Source of the DNA: Pseudomonadota bacterium
Lineage (GTDB): Bacteria > Desulfobacterota > Desulfovibrionia > Desulfovibrionales > Desulfovibrionaceae
Reading direction: 5' to 3'
DNA: 64,000 nt
NCBI GenBank assembly: GCA_023460395.1
Contig: JAEWQB010000024.1
Location: forward strand, 124,001 to 188,000
Below the pieces are notes generated by a model. It did not search any database. It saw only the letters and a program-made list of their open reading frames with translations, and was not told the origin of the DNA. The position numbers were made by a program, and so were the translations under genes. This document shows, piece after piece, positions 43,641-52,866 of the stretch (position 1 is the stretch's first letter; each line of letters begins with the position of its first letter).

Positions 43641-44686
43641 GGGTGGAACCCCGCGAACACATTTCCCCGGTTATGCGCATTCTCGCCCCGATAGGGGCGG
43701 TGGGCGTAGCCATGCTGGTCTGCTCCGTGCTGCTGCTCTGGGCGGGAGCCTCTCCCCTCACCGGATGGGCGCTTATGCTCAAAGGCGCGGTGGGGTCTGC
43801 CTTTGCCATCACGGAAACACTCACACGGGCCACCCCGCTTATCTTCACCGGCCTTGCCGCAGCTGTGGCTTTTCGCGCCAAGCTTTGGAATATCGGCGGC
43901 GAAGGGCAGCTCTACATGGGGGCTATCGTCGCCACGTGGCTGGGCGCGGGCGCGGTGGAACTCCCCCCATACCTTATGGTTCCCTATCTGTTCCTCGCCG
44001 GAGCGCTGGGGGGCGGCTTGCTGCTGTTAGGCCCCACGCTGCTCAAAACCCACCTTCAGGTGGATGAAGTTGTCACCACCCTGCTGCTGAACTTTATTAT
44101 TTTGCTTTTCGTAAACTGGCTGGTCTTCGGCCCATGGAAAGACCCCATGGCTATGGGCTGGCCGCAGGCCGCTCCCGTGGTGGACACGGCCCTGCTTCCC
44201 CCATTATGGCCCGGCACTCGTTTGCACATGGGCTTTGGCATTGCGCTGGCCTGCGCGGTGGGCGTGTGGTGGTTCATGCGATCCACGGTATGGGGGTTTG
44301 AAATCCGCGCTGTCGGGGCAAGTCCTAAGGCAAGCCGCTTCGCGGGCATGCCTGTCAACGCGGCAACAGTGCGCACGGCTCTGCTTTCTGGCGGGTTGGC
44401 AGCCATGGCTGGGGTAGCGGAGCTTTGCGGGGTGAAGGAATACCTCACGCTCGATCTGTCTCCCGGCTTTGGCTATTCTGGAATAGTGGTAGCCATGCTG
44501 GCTGCACTGCACCCTCTGGGAGTCATAGCCTCTGCCCTCTTTGTGGCAGCTATTTACATAGGGGCGGATTCCATGAGCCGGGCCATCAACATTTCAAATT
44601 ACATCGCTGACGTGACCACCGCCGTATGTCTGCTTTCGGTACTGGTCGCTATGTTCCTCACAACCTTCCGCGTCCGGTGGAGATAG
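43637..44686 (+). CDS. ABC transporter permease 1 (nucleoside-type)
   Basis: 349 residues with about nine hydrophobic segments and the conserved inner loop GFEIRAVGASPKASRFAGMPVNAA found in BPD_transp_2 permeases. FRAKLWNIGGEGQLYMGAI is typical of YufP-like nucleoside permeases. Starts within the end of the ATPase gene (ATGA overlap) and ends 3 bases before the second permease. Confidence 0.92.
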   Translation: MRVEPREHISPVMRILAPIGAVGVAMLVCSVLLLWAGASPLTGWALMLKGAVGSAFAITETLTRATPLIFTGLAAAVAFRAKLWNIGGEGQLYMGAIVATWLGAGAVELPPYLMVPYLFLAGALGGGLLLLGPTLLKTHLQVDEVVTTLLLNFIILLFVNWLVFGPWKDPMAMGWPQAAPVVDTALLPPLWPGTRLHMGFGIALACAVGVWWFMRSTVWGFEIRAVGASPKASRFAGMPVNAATVRTALLSGGLAAMAGVAELCGVKEYLTLDLSPGFGYSGIVVAMLAALHPLGVIASALFVAAIYIGADSMSRAINISNYIADVTTAVCLLSVLVAMFLTTFRVRWR

Positions 44687-44689
44687 GCC

Positions 44690-45631
44690 ATGGAGCTTTT
44701 TGATTTCCTCTTAGAAACCGGATTTTGGATTGCCACAGTACGCATGGCCACCCCTTTACTGTTTGGCACTCTTGGTGAACTGCTGTGCGAGCGGGCCGGA
44801 GTGCTGAATTTGGGTATCGAAGGTATCATGGCGGCGGGGAGCATGGCGGGCTGGATGTGGGTTTATCAGGGGGGCGACCTGTGGTCCGGTGTTCTGTTCG
44901 CAGCCTTCATCGGCGGGCTTTTCGGTCTGCTGCATGCGCTGTTCACCGTGCATTTTGGCTTGTCGCAGCACGTGACGGGTCTGGGTATTACAATGCTGGC
45001 TGCGGCGCTCTCATCTTTCGTGTTCCGCATGCTACTACCCAAGGCGACCACACCACCCAAAATTACGCCCTTTGTGCCATGGCCCGTGCCCGTACTCTCG
45101 GACATTCCCGTTGTGGGTGAGGCCCTGTTCACCCAATCACCCCTGACGTATTTGGCTTTTTCAACTGTGGGGCTGGTAGCGTGGTTCCTCTATCGGACAC
45201 CAGCCGGGCTGGCGGTGCGTATGGCGGGCGAAAATCCCATGGCTGCCGAGGCGCAGGGACTTTCCGTTTTTTCCATCCGCACATGGACAGTGGTGGGCAG
45301 TTCCGCGCTCATGGCTGTGGGCGGTGCCTTTCTTACCATGTCCGCCTTTGACGCCTTTTACATAGGTATGGTCAACGGACGCGGCTGGATATGCATCGCG
45401 CTGGTCGTTTTCGCCTCGTGGAAACCGGGCAAAGCTCTGCTGGGCTGTTTGCTTTTCGCCGCGTTTGACGCCATCCAGATGCGGGTACAACAACAGTCCG
45501 GGCTGCTTATTCCCTACCAATTTTACTTGATGATGCCGTATCTTTTCTCCATCATGGCGCTGATTATTATGTCGCGCCGCGCGGCCTACCCGCGTGCGCT
45601 GCTGGTGCCCTTCCGTAAGGGGGAACGATAA
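44690..45631 (+). CDS. ABC transporter permease 2 (nucleoside-type)
   Basis: 313 residues, about eight membrane segments; ATPLLFGTLGELLCERAGVLNLGIEGIMAAGS at the N-terminus and GLAVRMAGENPMAAEAQGLSVFSIR in the conserved loop are typical of YufQ-like permeases. It forms the channel with permease 1. Confidence 0.92.
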   Translation: MELFDFLLETGFWIATVRMATPLLFGTLGELLCERAGVLNLGIEGIMAAGSMAGWMWVYQGGDLWSGVLFAAFIGGLFGLLHALFTVHFGLSQHVTGLGITMLAAALSSFVFRMLLPKATTPPKITPFVPWPVPVLSDIPVVGEALFTQSPLTYLAFSTVGLVAWFLYRTPAGLAVRMAGENPMAAEAQGLSVFSIRTWTVVGSSALMAVGGAFLTMSAFDAFYIGMVNGRGWICIALVVFASWKPGKALLGCLLFAAFDAIQMRVQQQSGLLIPYQFYLMMPYLFSIMALIIMSRRAAYPRALLVPFRKGER

Positions 45632-45679
45632 CCGTCCCGCGCACGGGTAACGTCCTCAGAACTGTCTTCAGGAGCACGC

Positions 45680-46963
45680 ATGTTGGATCTTCTTGTCACA
45701 AACGCGCACATTTCCGGTCATGCGGAACGTGTGGATATCGCCTGTCAAAACGGCGCCATTACAGACGTCGGTCCCGGTCTTGCCGCGCGTGGCGCGGCAC
45801 ATGCCCGCACCGTGCTCGACGCGAAAGGCTATCTGGTCACGCCGCCGTTTGTGGATTCCCATTTTCACATGGACGCCACCCTTTCCATGGGCATGCCCCG
45901 GCTGAACCAGTCCGGCACCCTGCTGGAAGGCATACGCATATGGGGCGAGCTTAAGCCGGACCTCACGCCGGAAGGCATACGCGAGCGGGCGGTCAGACTG
46001 CTTTCATGGGCCGTAGCCAAAGGGAATTTAGCCATCCGCACGCATGTGGACACCACAGACCCCACCCTTATGGCTGTGGACGTGCTGCTGGACGTGCGGG
46101 AATCTATGAAGAATCACGTGGATATCCAGCTTGTGGCATTCCCGCAGGACGGCGTATTGCGCAGCCCGGACGGAGTTACCTTACTGCGCCGGGCGCTGGA
46201 CAAAGGCGTGGACGTGGTGGGTGGTATTCCCCATTTTGAGCGCACTATGGACGAAGGCCGCCGCTCGGTGGAAATACTCTGTGAAATCGCGGCGGAACGC
46301 GGCCTTATGGTAGACATGCACTGCGACGAGTCTGACGACCCGCACAGCCGCCACATTGAAGCCCTCACGTTTCAGACGCAGCGACTGGGCATGCAGGGAC
46401 GGGTAACGGGATCTCATCTGACCAGCATGCACTCCATGGACAACTATTACGTGTCTAAATTGCTTCCGCTTATGGCGGAAGCGCGCATGAATTGCATATG
46501 CAACCCACTGGTAAACATGAATCTTCAAGGGCGGCATGACTCTTACCCCAAACGCCGGGGACTAATGCGCGTGCCGGAACTGCTGGACATAGGCATAAAC
46601 GTTTCGCTGGGGCACGACGATGTGATGGACCCGTGGTATCCTATGGGCACACATGATATGTTAGAAGTGGCCCATATGGGTGCGCACGCGCTGCATATGA
46701 CGGGTGTGGACCAGCAAAAAGCCCTGTTTGACGCGGTGACTGTGAATGGAGCCAAGACGCTGAATCTTCCCGGATACGGCATTGCTCCGGGCTGCAACGC
46801 CGATATGGTGATTCTACAGGCCACTTCGCGCATGGAGGCGTTACGCCTGCACCCCCCGCGCCTCTACGTCATCCGCCGGGGCGAGATTATCAGCACCATG
46901 CCGGAGGCCACGGCCCGCGTCACCCTGAATGGCGAAACGCAAGCGGTGGACTTTCGCCTGTAA
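45680..46963 (+). CDS. codA: Cytosine deaminase-like amidohydrolase
   Basis: 427 residues, the length of E. coli CodA. Amidohydrolase features: PPFVDSHFHMDATLS (metal-binding HFH), RTHVDTTDPTLMA, MHCDESDDPHSRHIEAL, and HDDVMDPWYPMGTHDMLEVAHMG with the catalytic Asp. AGGAG lies six bases before the ATG. Cytosine or a related base or N-substituted aminotriazine could be the substrate; the adjoining nucleoside/base importer favours a salvage or nitrogen-scavenging role, which fits sigma-54 control. Confidence 0.82.
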   Translation: MLDLLVTNAHISGHAERVDIACQNGAITDVGPGLAARGAAHARTVLDAKGYLVTPPFVDSHFHMDATLSMGMPRLNQSGTLLEGIRIWGELKPDLTPEGIRERAVRLLSWAVAKGNLAIRTHVDTTDPTLMAVDVLLDVRESMKNHVDIQLVAFPQDGVLRSPDGVTLLRRALDKGVDVVGGIPHFERTMDEGRRSVEILCEIAAERGLMVDMHCDESDDPHSRHIEALTFQTQRLGMQGRVTGSHLTSMHSMDNYYVSKLLPLMAEARMNCICNPLVNMNLQGRHDSYPKRRGLMRVPELLDIGINVSLGHDDVMDPWYPMGTHDMLEVAHMGAHALHMTGVDQQKALFDAVTVNGAKTLNLPGYGIAPGCNADMVILQATSRMEALRLHPPRLYVIRRGEIISTMPEATARVTLNGETQAVDFRL

Positions 46964-46990
46964 CCGCCTTTCCTGACGGACACTATCCCC

Positions 46991-47024
46991 GCCCCGTGCC
47001 TTCCACAAAGCGCGGGGCATTTTC
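46991..47024 (+). terminator. Possible terminator after codA
   Basis: GCCCCG and CGGGGC form a 6-bp stem with a 16-nt loop, followed by ATTTTC. A modest terminator candidate. Confidence 0.4.
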
Positions 47025-47116
47025 ATGCCTATATTCCCATGGGTTGTCCCGCATATACAGCAGCCACGTCCTGCGCTATACAATCTGAAAACCGGACCGC
47101 GAACAGAGAGAACCAC

Positions 47117-48346
47117 ATGGATTCGCTGAAAGAACTCTACAAAATCGGCAACGGGCCTTCCAGCAGTCACACCATGGGACCGCAAAAGGCAGCCCAGCTT
47201 TTCCGAGAACGCTGCCCCGGCGCCTCCCGCTTTCGGGTAACCTTGATGGGCAGCCTCGCCGCAACCGGCAAGGGCCACCTTACCGACTGGGTTATCGAAA
47301 ACACACTGGGTAGAGACCGCACAGAAATTCTCTGGATGCCCGAATGCATACATCCGTTCCATTCCAACGGCATGTTCTTTGAGGCATTGGACGCTTCCGG
47401 GGCACCACTTTCCGGGAATACTTTCGCATGGCAGGTGTTTAGCGTGGGTGGCGGCACGCTTGCCGAGGCGGACTCACCCACACGGGGAGCGGCCTCGGTG
47501 TACTCCCTTACCTCATTCAGCGACATCATCCGCCATTGTGAACGGGAAAATATGGAATTATGGCAGTATGTGGAGGCACAGGAAGGACCGGACATATGGC
47601 CTTTTTTGCGCCACATCTGGCAAGTTATGGGCACGGCCATGGACTGTGGCTTCTCCCGCGCGGGCGTGCTGCCGGGTGAATTGCGGTATCCGCGAAAGGC
47701 CGCCACGTTTTTCCGCAAGGCCCGCATGCAATCCGGCAGACTGCGTTCCACGGGCATGACCTTCGCTTACGCCTTGGCTGTTTCTGAAGAAAACGCTTCT
47801 GGCGGCACCGTGGTCACGGCTCCCACCTGCGGGTCTGCCGGGGTGGTGCCGTCGGTTCTGCGCTCCCTGAAAGAAGACTACAACCTTGGCGAGGAAGAGA
47901 TCCTCCGGGCATTGGCTGTGGGGGGGCTGATCGGCAACCTGATTAAAGAAAACGCGTCCATCTCCGGGGCCGAAGTGGGCTGTCAGGGGGAAATAGGGTC
48001 GGCCTGCGCCATGGGGGCAGCCATGGCAGCGTATCTCTTTGGCGGCAGTAATCAGCAGATAGATTACGCGGCGGAAATGGGGCTGGAGCACCACCTCGGC
48101 ATGACCTGCGATCCCGTAGGGGGCTATGTGCAGGTGCCATGCATAGAGCGCAATGCCGTATCCGCCGTGCGGGCCATTAACGCGGCGGAATACGTGCTCT
48201 TCACAGACGGTTCCCACCGCATCAGTTTCGATCAGGTGGTACGTACCATGGGAGAAACGGGGCGCGACCTCAAAGACGGCTACCGGGAAACTTCTCTGGC
48301 GGGATTAGCTAAATACGCCAGCCTCGCCAAAGGTGGCGGCTGCTAA
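47117..48346 (+). CDS. L-serine ammonia-lyase, single-chain iron-sulfur type
   Basis: 409 residues from the ATG at 47117, which gives MDSLKELYKIGNGPSSSHTMGPQKAA, the standard N-terminal substrate loop. The alpha domain has VVTAPTCGSAGVVPSVLRSL, GCQGEIGSACAMGAAMAAYLFGG and MTCDPVGGYVQVPCIERNAVSA, with the Cys residues that hold the [4Fe-4S] cluster. Converts serine to pyruvate and ammonia. Beta and alpha domains are fused, as in many anaerobes. Pyruvate made here can enter PFOR. Confidence 0.93.
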   Translation: MDSLKELYKIGNGPSSSHTMGPQKAAQLFRERCPGASRFRVTLMGSLAATGKGHLTDWVIENTLGRDRTEILWMPECIHPFHSNGMFFEALDASGAPLSGNTFAWQVFSVGGGTLAEADSPTRGAASVYSLTSFSDIIRHCERENMELWQYVEAQEGPDIWPFLRHIWQVMGTAMDCGFSRAGVLPGELRYPRKAATFFRKARMQSGRLRSTGMTFAYALAVSEENASGGTVVTAPTCGSAGVVPSVLRSLKEDYNLGEEEILRALAVGGLIGNLIKENASISGAEVGCQGEIGSACAMGAAMAAYLFGGSNQQIDYAAEMGLEHHLGMTCDPVGGYVQVPCIERNAVSAVRAINAAEYVLFTDGSHRISFDQVVRTMGETGRDLKDGYRETSLAGLAKYASLAKGGGC

Positions 48347-48367
48347 CTCAGTCCACCACCGCGCGCA

Positions 48368-49669
48368 TTACATGAGCGAAGGCAGCCACGTCACAATGGC
48401 GGGAAAAATCAGCAGCAGGGTAACACACAATACATACGCTGCCAAAAAATAGCTCACTCCCCGGAACACGGTGTTCACGCCGCCTTCCGGCACCGCCGCA
48501 GCCACAACAAAGGCGGTCACGCCCACAGGCGGCGTGATGGCTCCCATAGTGGTAACAACCGTAATCAGCACGCTAAACCAAATGGGGTCATACTGCATGG
48601 CCTGCACCACGGGGAAGAAGATGGGAATGGTCACCAGAAGCAGGGCCAGCGCGTCCATAATCATACCACCCACCGCGTAGATGGCACAGATGAGCAGAAT
48701 AATGACGACAGGAGGCACTGCGAGGCCCGTTATCCATTCCGCCACGGCGAAAGGTAGATTCGTGATAGCCAAAAATTTGCCATAAATGACCGCGCCCAGC
48801 AGAATGACCATAATCATGGATGAAATGCGCAGGGTGTCGCTCACGGACTCGCGGAATTTGTCCACGCTCATGTTCCCTGTCACCATGCTGATCATCAGCG
48901 CAATCGCCGCACCGGCGGCTCCCGCCTCCGTGGGGGTGAACAGGCCGTAAAACAGCCCTCCCATCACCAACGCGAACAGTACGAGAATTTCCACAGATCC
49001 CGGCAGCGCGGCGAACCGAGCCTTCCACCCGGTCCGGGGGCCAACCGGTCCCCATGCGGGGTTACGGCGGCACAGCACCGAAATGGTAGCCACGAATAGT
49101 GCCATAAGCAGCAGTCCGGGCAGCAGCCCCCCCATAAACAACCGCCCGATGGATTCTCCGGTCTGCAAACCAATGACAATGAGCACCACGCTGGGGGGAA
49201 TAAGTACGCCCAGCGTGGACCCAGCGGCGACAGCCCCTGCGGAAAGAATCGCTTTATACCCGTACTGCCGCATCTGCGGCAATGCCACGGTGGACATGGT
49301 GGCGGCGGTTGCCGTGTTGGACCCGCAGATGGCGGAAAATCCCGCGCAAGCAAGCACCGTGGCAATGGCTATGCCCCCCCGGATATGCCCGAACCACGCG
49401 TATACGGCCTTATAGAGCCGTTCATTCACCCCGGAGTAGAAACATATCTGCCCCATGAGAATGAAGAAGGGGATAACCGTCAGCCCGTAGTTGGAAAAAA
49501 CACTCCAGACTTCGCCCCCCAGCATGCTCATAGCCGGACCCGGACCCATAATAAGGGCGTAGCCGCCAAGACCGATGACCGCCATGGCGAATCCCACGGG
49601 AATGCGGGAGACAAGAATGGATATCAAAAGAACAACAACGGAGAGAAGCCCCGCCACAACAGGTTCCAT
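48368..49669 (-). CDS. dctM: TRAP transporter large permease (DctM)
   Basis: 433 residues, about twelve membrane segments, DctM family: SRIPVGFAMAVIGLGGYALI, GFSAICGSNTATAATMSTVALPQM, AGSTLGVLIPPSVVLIVIG and TPTEAGAAGAAIAL. It starts at the stop codon of dctQ (1-base overlap). Works with DctP and DctQ to import an organic acid using an ion gradient. Confidence 0.95.
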   Translation of the reverse strand: MEPVVAGLLSVVVLLISILVSRIPVGFAMAVIGLGGYALIMGPGPAMSMLGGEVWSVFSNYGLTVIPFFILMGQICFYSGVNERLYKAVYAWFGHIRGGIAIATVLACAGFSAICGSNTATAATMSTVALPQMRQYGYKAILSAGAVAAGSTLGVLIPPSVVLIVIGLQTGESIGRLFMGGLLPGLLLMALFVATISVLCRRNPAWGPVGPRTGWKARFAALPGSVEILVLFALVMGGLFYGLFTPTEAGAAGAAIALMISMVTGNMSVDKFRESVSDTLRISSMIMVILLGAVIYGKFLAITNLPFAVAEWITGLAVPPVVIILLICAIYAVGGMIMDALALLLVTIPIFFPVVQAMQYDPIWFSVLITVVTTMGAITPPVGVTAFVVAAAVPEGGVNTVFRGVSYFLAAYVLCVTLLLIFPAIVTWLPSLM

Positions 49670-50169
49670 CAGGCTTCCTCTCCCAGAAATACGGTTTTAC
49701 AGCAGGCAACCAAGAGCACGTAGCTCATAGCCAGGCAGCCCACGGCCACAATCTGCACAAAGGGATAATAGGCGATCTGCAACGTCTCTGAGAGTTCTCC
49801 CATATCCACGATAAAGGCGGCAAGCTTCTCCACTTCCAGCGCGGCATACAGAAAAAACACCGCAGACGCCAAATGCACGGAGGCGTCCAGAGCCAGACGT
49901 ACCGGACGGCTGAACCGGGCGATGAAAAAGGCCACAAAGATATGGCTACGGGCCTGTTGGGCATAGGCCAGCGAAAACGCAGCCACCACCGCGCCCATGA
50001 ACCCCATGAGTTCAAAAGCGCCCATGACCGGAGAGCCAAATGCGCGGCTGACCATATTCCAGCAGGCCAGCGCCATCATGGCGGTGAGCGTGATTCCGGC
50101 GAAAAATGCCAGCGTGTTAGCCAACAAATTCCCGGCCTTATCCATGCGCCGGATGAGAGAATGTATCAT
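49669..50169 (-). CDS. dctQ: TRAP transporter small permease (DctQ)
   Basis: 166 residues with four hydrophobic segments, typical DctQ length. GAFELMGFMGAVVAAFSLAYAQQARSHIFV is a family-like middle segment. A start eight codons further in (MDKAGNLL) is possible. Lies between dctP and dctM. Confidence 0.9.
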   Translation of the reverse strand: MIHSLIRRMDKAGNLLANTLAFFAGITLTAMMALACWNMVSRAFGSPVMGAFELMGFMGAVVAAFSLAYAQQARSHIFVAFFIARFSRPVRLALDASVHLASAVFFLYAALEVEKLAAFIVDMGELSETLQIAYYPFVQIVAVGCLAMSYVLLVACCKTVFLGEEA

Positions 50170-50178
50170 GATCGTCGA

Positions 50179-51189
50179 TTAGTGCTCGTATTTCGCCTTT
50201 AACGCCTGCACATCAGCCAACACGGCGTCGGCATCTATGCCCTGCTTGGCAGCGGCGGCCTTCCATGTTTCGATAAGGGGTGCGGTCAGGCGGGCCATTT
50301 CAGCCTGTACGGCGGCGTCGAAGGTAAACACCTCCACATTGTGTGTCGCCTTGGACCATTCCAGAGAGTTTGCCACGTGCGTGTCCATGTACTGCCCGGT
50401 CCACTGGGCTTGCTCTGCGGAAAGCTCATCCAGCACCGCCTTCACATCGTCCGGCAGACTATCCCACTTCCGCTGATTCATAATAACGGCAAAGGGATAT
50501 ACAGAAAGATTGGCCACGGTTTCATAGGGGCACATTTCCGCAAACTTCATATCTTTGAGCACCTCAAAAGAGGTCAGCAGCGCCTGAATAATGCCTTTTT
50601 GCACCGCTTCGGGCACTTCGGGCATGGGCATGGACACGGGCACTGCGCCCAACAGTTCCAGCACTGTGGAAATGCTGCCCGCACCACGAATTTCCATGCC
50701 TTTAATATCGGCAAGGGTGCGGATGGGCTTTTTGGACATGAATTGCGAAGGCGCGGAAGTGAACATAGTGAGCACTTTTACACGCTTAAATTCGTTGGGC
50801 CGGTATTGGCTATACAAGTCCCAAACCGTGCGCGAAGCGGCTTCGGCGGTGGTAAACCCGTGGGGCAGTTCCATCACACTAAGCAACGGAAACACTCCGG
50901 GATGATAGGCGAGGCTGATGCAGCCGATGTCGGCCTGACCCTGCATAACTCCGCGCAGCATGTTCTTCGCGTCCAGCAGGGTAGAACCGGGGTAGGTAGT
51001 CACTTTTACCGCGCCACCAGTGCGAGATTCCACTTCTTTGGCCCAACGCTCCATCTGCACACAGGGGAAGGTGGGAGCGGGCGGAAAATTGGCATACGAA
51101 AGCGCAATGCTGGCAGCCTGAACACCGGAAACCGAAACACACAGCATCAACAGAGCAAGGGCGACCGTGCCCACACGCAATAGTCTCAT
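50179..51189 (-). CDS. dctP: TRAP transporter solute-binding protein (DctP)
   Basis: 336 residues from the ATG at 51189 with GGGAG upstream; signal peptide MRLLRVGTVALALLMLCVSVSGVQA. DctP-type features include VKVTTYPGSTLLDAKNMLRGVMQGQADIG, ADIKGMEIRGAGSISTVLELLGAVPVSMPMPEVPEAVQKG and YPFAVIMNQRKWDSLP. The ligand is probably a carboxylate, not identifiable from sequence. First gene of dctPQM. Confidence 0.93.
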   Translation of the reverse strand: MRLLRVGTVALALLMLCVSVSGVQAASIALSYANFPPAPTFPCVQMERWAKEVESRTGGAVKVTTYPGSTLLDAKNMLRGVMQGQADIGCISLAYHPGVFPLLSVMELPHGFTTAEAASRTVWDLYSQYRPNEFKRVKVLTMFTSAPSQFMSKKPIRTLADIKGMEIRGAGSISTVLELLGAVPVSMPMPEVPEAVQKGIIQALLTSFEVLKDMKFAEMCPYETVANLSVYPFAVIMNQRKWDSLPDDVKAVLDELSAEQAQWTGQYMDTHVANSLEWSKATHNVEVFTFDAAVQAEMARLTAPLIETWKAAAAKQGIDADAVLADVQALKAKYEH

Positions 51190-51435
51190 GACAACTCTCC
51201 CGTTCGTTTGCGGAACCACTCCTGCCGAACCCGATCAGCGTATCCGGCACACCTGACGCGCAAGGCATTCCCGCGTGTCAGTGGTATACAAGCACGCGCG
51301 GCACCATACGCGGGGGAAGACAGTCCTCCGTCCGCCGGTTATGCCGACCACGCCGGTCACATCAGCTACGCAGTCGCTTCACGGCACCCTCTGGGGCTTC
51401 CGGTCTGCATGCATACCCAATAAGCGGACCGCAAA

Positions 51436-52509
51436 TCAAGCTGTTTTTACAAAAACGGAATTTGTGGAGCAACTCCGCGCTTCGCTGACGCGGTCCTGCC
51501 CGCATGCGAGTTCGGGCAGCGCCGCCACGAGTGGATGCAAAGGAAACCGCAGCGGGAAAGGGTGACGAAAGTCCAGCGGCGCACGCCCCTGGCACAGGGC
51601 CTTGGCATCCCGCAGTGGAGTTTCCCCTATGGGATCTAAGACAAGAAGCGGGGAAGTTGCAGGATCGTTCAGCACGTTCACAATGGCCCGCAGACTGGCG
51701 TCGAACATATCGTTCAGATAGACAGGATCCTGCGCACTGGGGGTAAGATGTCCGCATAACGAGAGCGAAGCACGCCAAGGCGAGCCACCAGCCAAAGCAA
51801 CTCCGCTTTTGAACATCTGTTTTTTAAACGAAAACGACATACGTTCCGCGTGGGTGGCCCGGCGCAGGCTGGCATCGGCCTCACGGGTACGTTTTGTCCC
51901 GAACAGCTCCACGGCTACGCGGGTGTCCCACCGGACCATGCGGTCCGCCTGTGCTTCAATGTACACATGGCTAAATTTGCCCGCACCGGGGGCGGCGCTT
52001 AACATGGCGGGAACATAGTTGTTATGCGCCACAATATCGGCAGCTAGGTGCGAAAGGTAGCCCAGCGCGAACGCCTTAAGCCGTTTCCCGCGCGTGGCGT
52101 CCCACAGCCGCAGACCGGTTTCCCAGTTATGGCTATGTCCGGGCCGGACAGCACACCCCTTACCAATAAAAATATCCGCGGAAAGGCTGCCGTACAAAAA
52201 CGCCTCGCGGTGAGAAGAAATCAGGTGCGCCGCTAGCGGAGAAAGCGCTGCGGTGTTACTCAGCAGCCAGTTGGCGGCGGCAATATGCACTCCCGGTCCC
52301 CACGCCAACGCATCCGCTGGGAACAGTGCAACCACACCCACCAAAGCAAAAAGGCACACGAGAAATTTCTGGAACAGCCTATGCCAGCGGGCACGCCGCG
52401 CTCCGCACTGAAGACGTGCCGCCCCCGCACGAGAGACTCGCCCGGCTGACAAAACGGCTGACGCGAAGCGAAAAGGAATGCAGCACGGCTGCGATACAGG
52501 GCAGAACAT
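51436..52509 (-). CDS. Exported zinc-dependent phospholipase C-like protein
   Basis: 357 residues from the ATG at 52509, which has GGGGGAG 11 bases upstream; several other starts are possible, so the N-terminus is uncertain. A hydrophobic signal segment (FLVCLFALVGVVALFPADALA) leads to WGPGVHIAAANWLL, with a tryptophan at the mature end as in this enzyme family. LYGSLSADIFIGKG, GHSHNWETG and GYLSHLAADIVAHNNYVP supply the His and Asp ligands for zinc. Probably acts on phospholipids or other phosphate esters outside the cytoplasm. It may be co-transcribed with the cardiolipin synthase gene upstream. Confidence 0.78.
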   Translation of the reverse strand: MFCPVSQPCCIPFRFASAVLSAGRVSRAGAARLQCGARRARWHRLFQKFLVCLFALVGVVALFPADALAWGPGVHIAAANWLLSNTAALSPLAAHLISSHREAFLYGSLSADIFIGKGCAVRPGHSHNWETGLRLWDATRGKRLKAFALGYLSHLAADIVAHNNYVPAMLSAAPGAGKFSHVYIEAQADRMVRWDTRVAVELFGTKRTREADASLRRATHAERMSFSFKKQMFKSGVALAGGSPWRASLSLCGHLTPSAQDPVYLNDMFDASLRAIVNVLNDPATSPLLVLDPIGETPLRDAKALCQGRAPLDFRHPFPLRFPLHPLVAALPELACGQDRVSEARSCSTNSVFVKTA

Positions 52510-52866
52510 GAAGGCTATGGCTCCCCCAAACAACGACCATACGGACGCTGTGCAATTCTCCGATAAACAGCGAGGCACCCCTTCCGGCTGGCAACGCCAG
52601 AAAGCGTTGAGTGACAGGGGGCAATTCCCGGCTACGACAGGACCGGACAGCATGAAGTCTTAGGCGGAATTGTAATGTCCCGGAGGGCTGTGTCAAGGCA
52701 AAGCGCCGTCCCGGAAACGGCTTGTGGCAGAGTGTCAACAGTTCCAGCCCAATACACCACAGCGAAAAAAGAACACCGGGGATACAGGGTCTACCAATCC
52801 CTACGAAACTCTGTGTATTATCGCCCCGATTTACGGCAAAGCCCCTTCATTTTCTCATTATTCCAC
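52510..52866. other. Region between cardiolipin synthase and the PLC-like gene
   Basis: About 350 bases with no convincing gene or terminator. Upstream in-frame codons of the PLC-like protein extend into the first 144 bases, but with a Cys-rich, unlikely sequence. Confidence 0.3.

Noticed and set aside
51270..51290. Possible sigma-54 promoter before dctP (TGGTGC-CGCGC-GTGCT on the minus strand)
   Set aside because: The -24 element departs from TGGCAC and no palindrome or activator is nearby. Spacing fits, but support is too weak to annotate.
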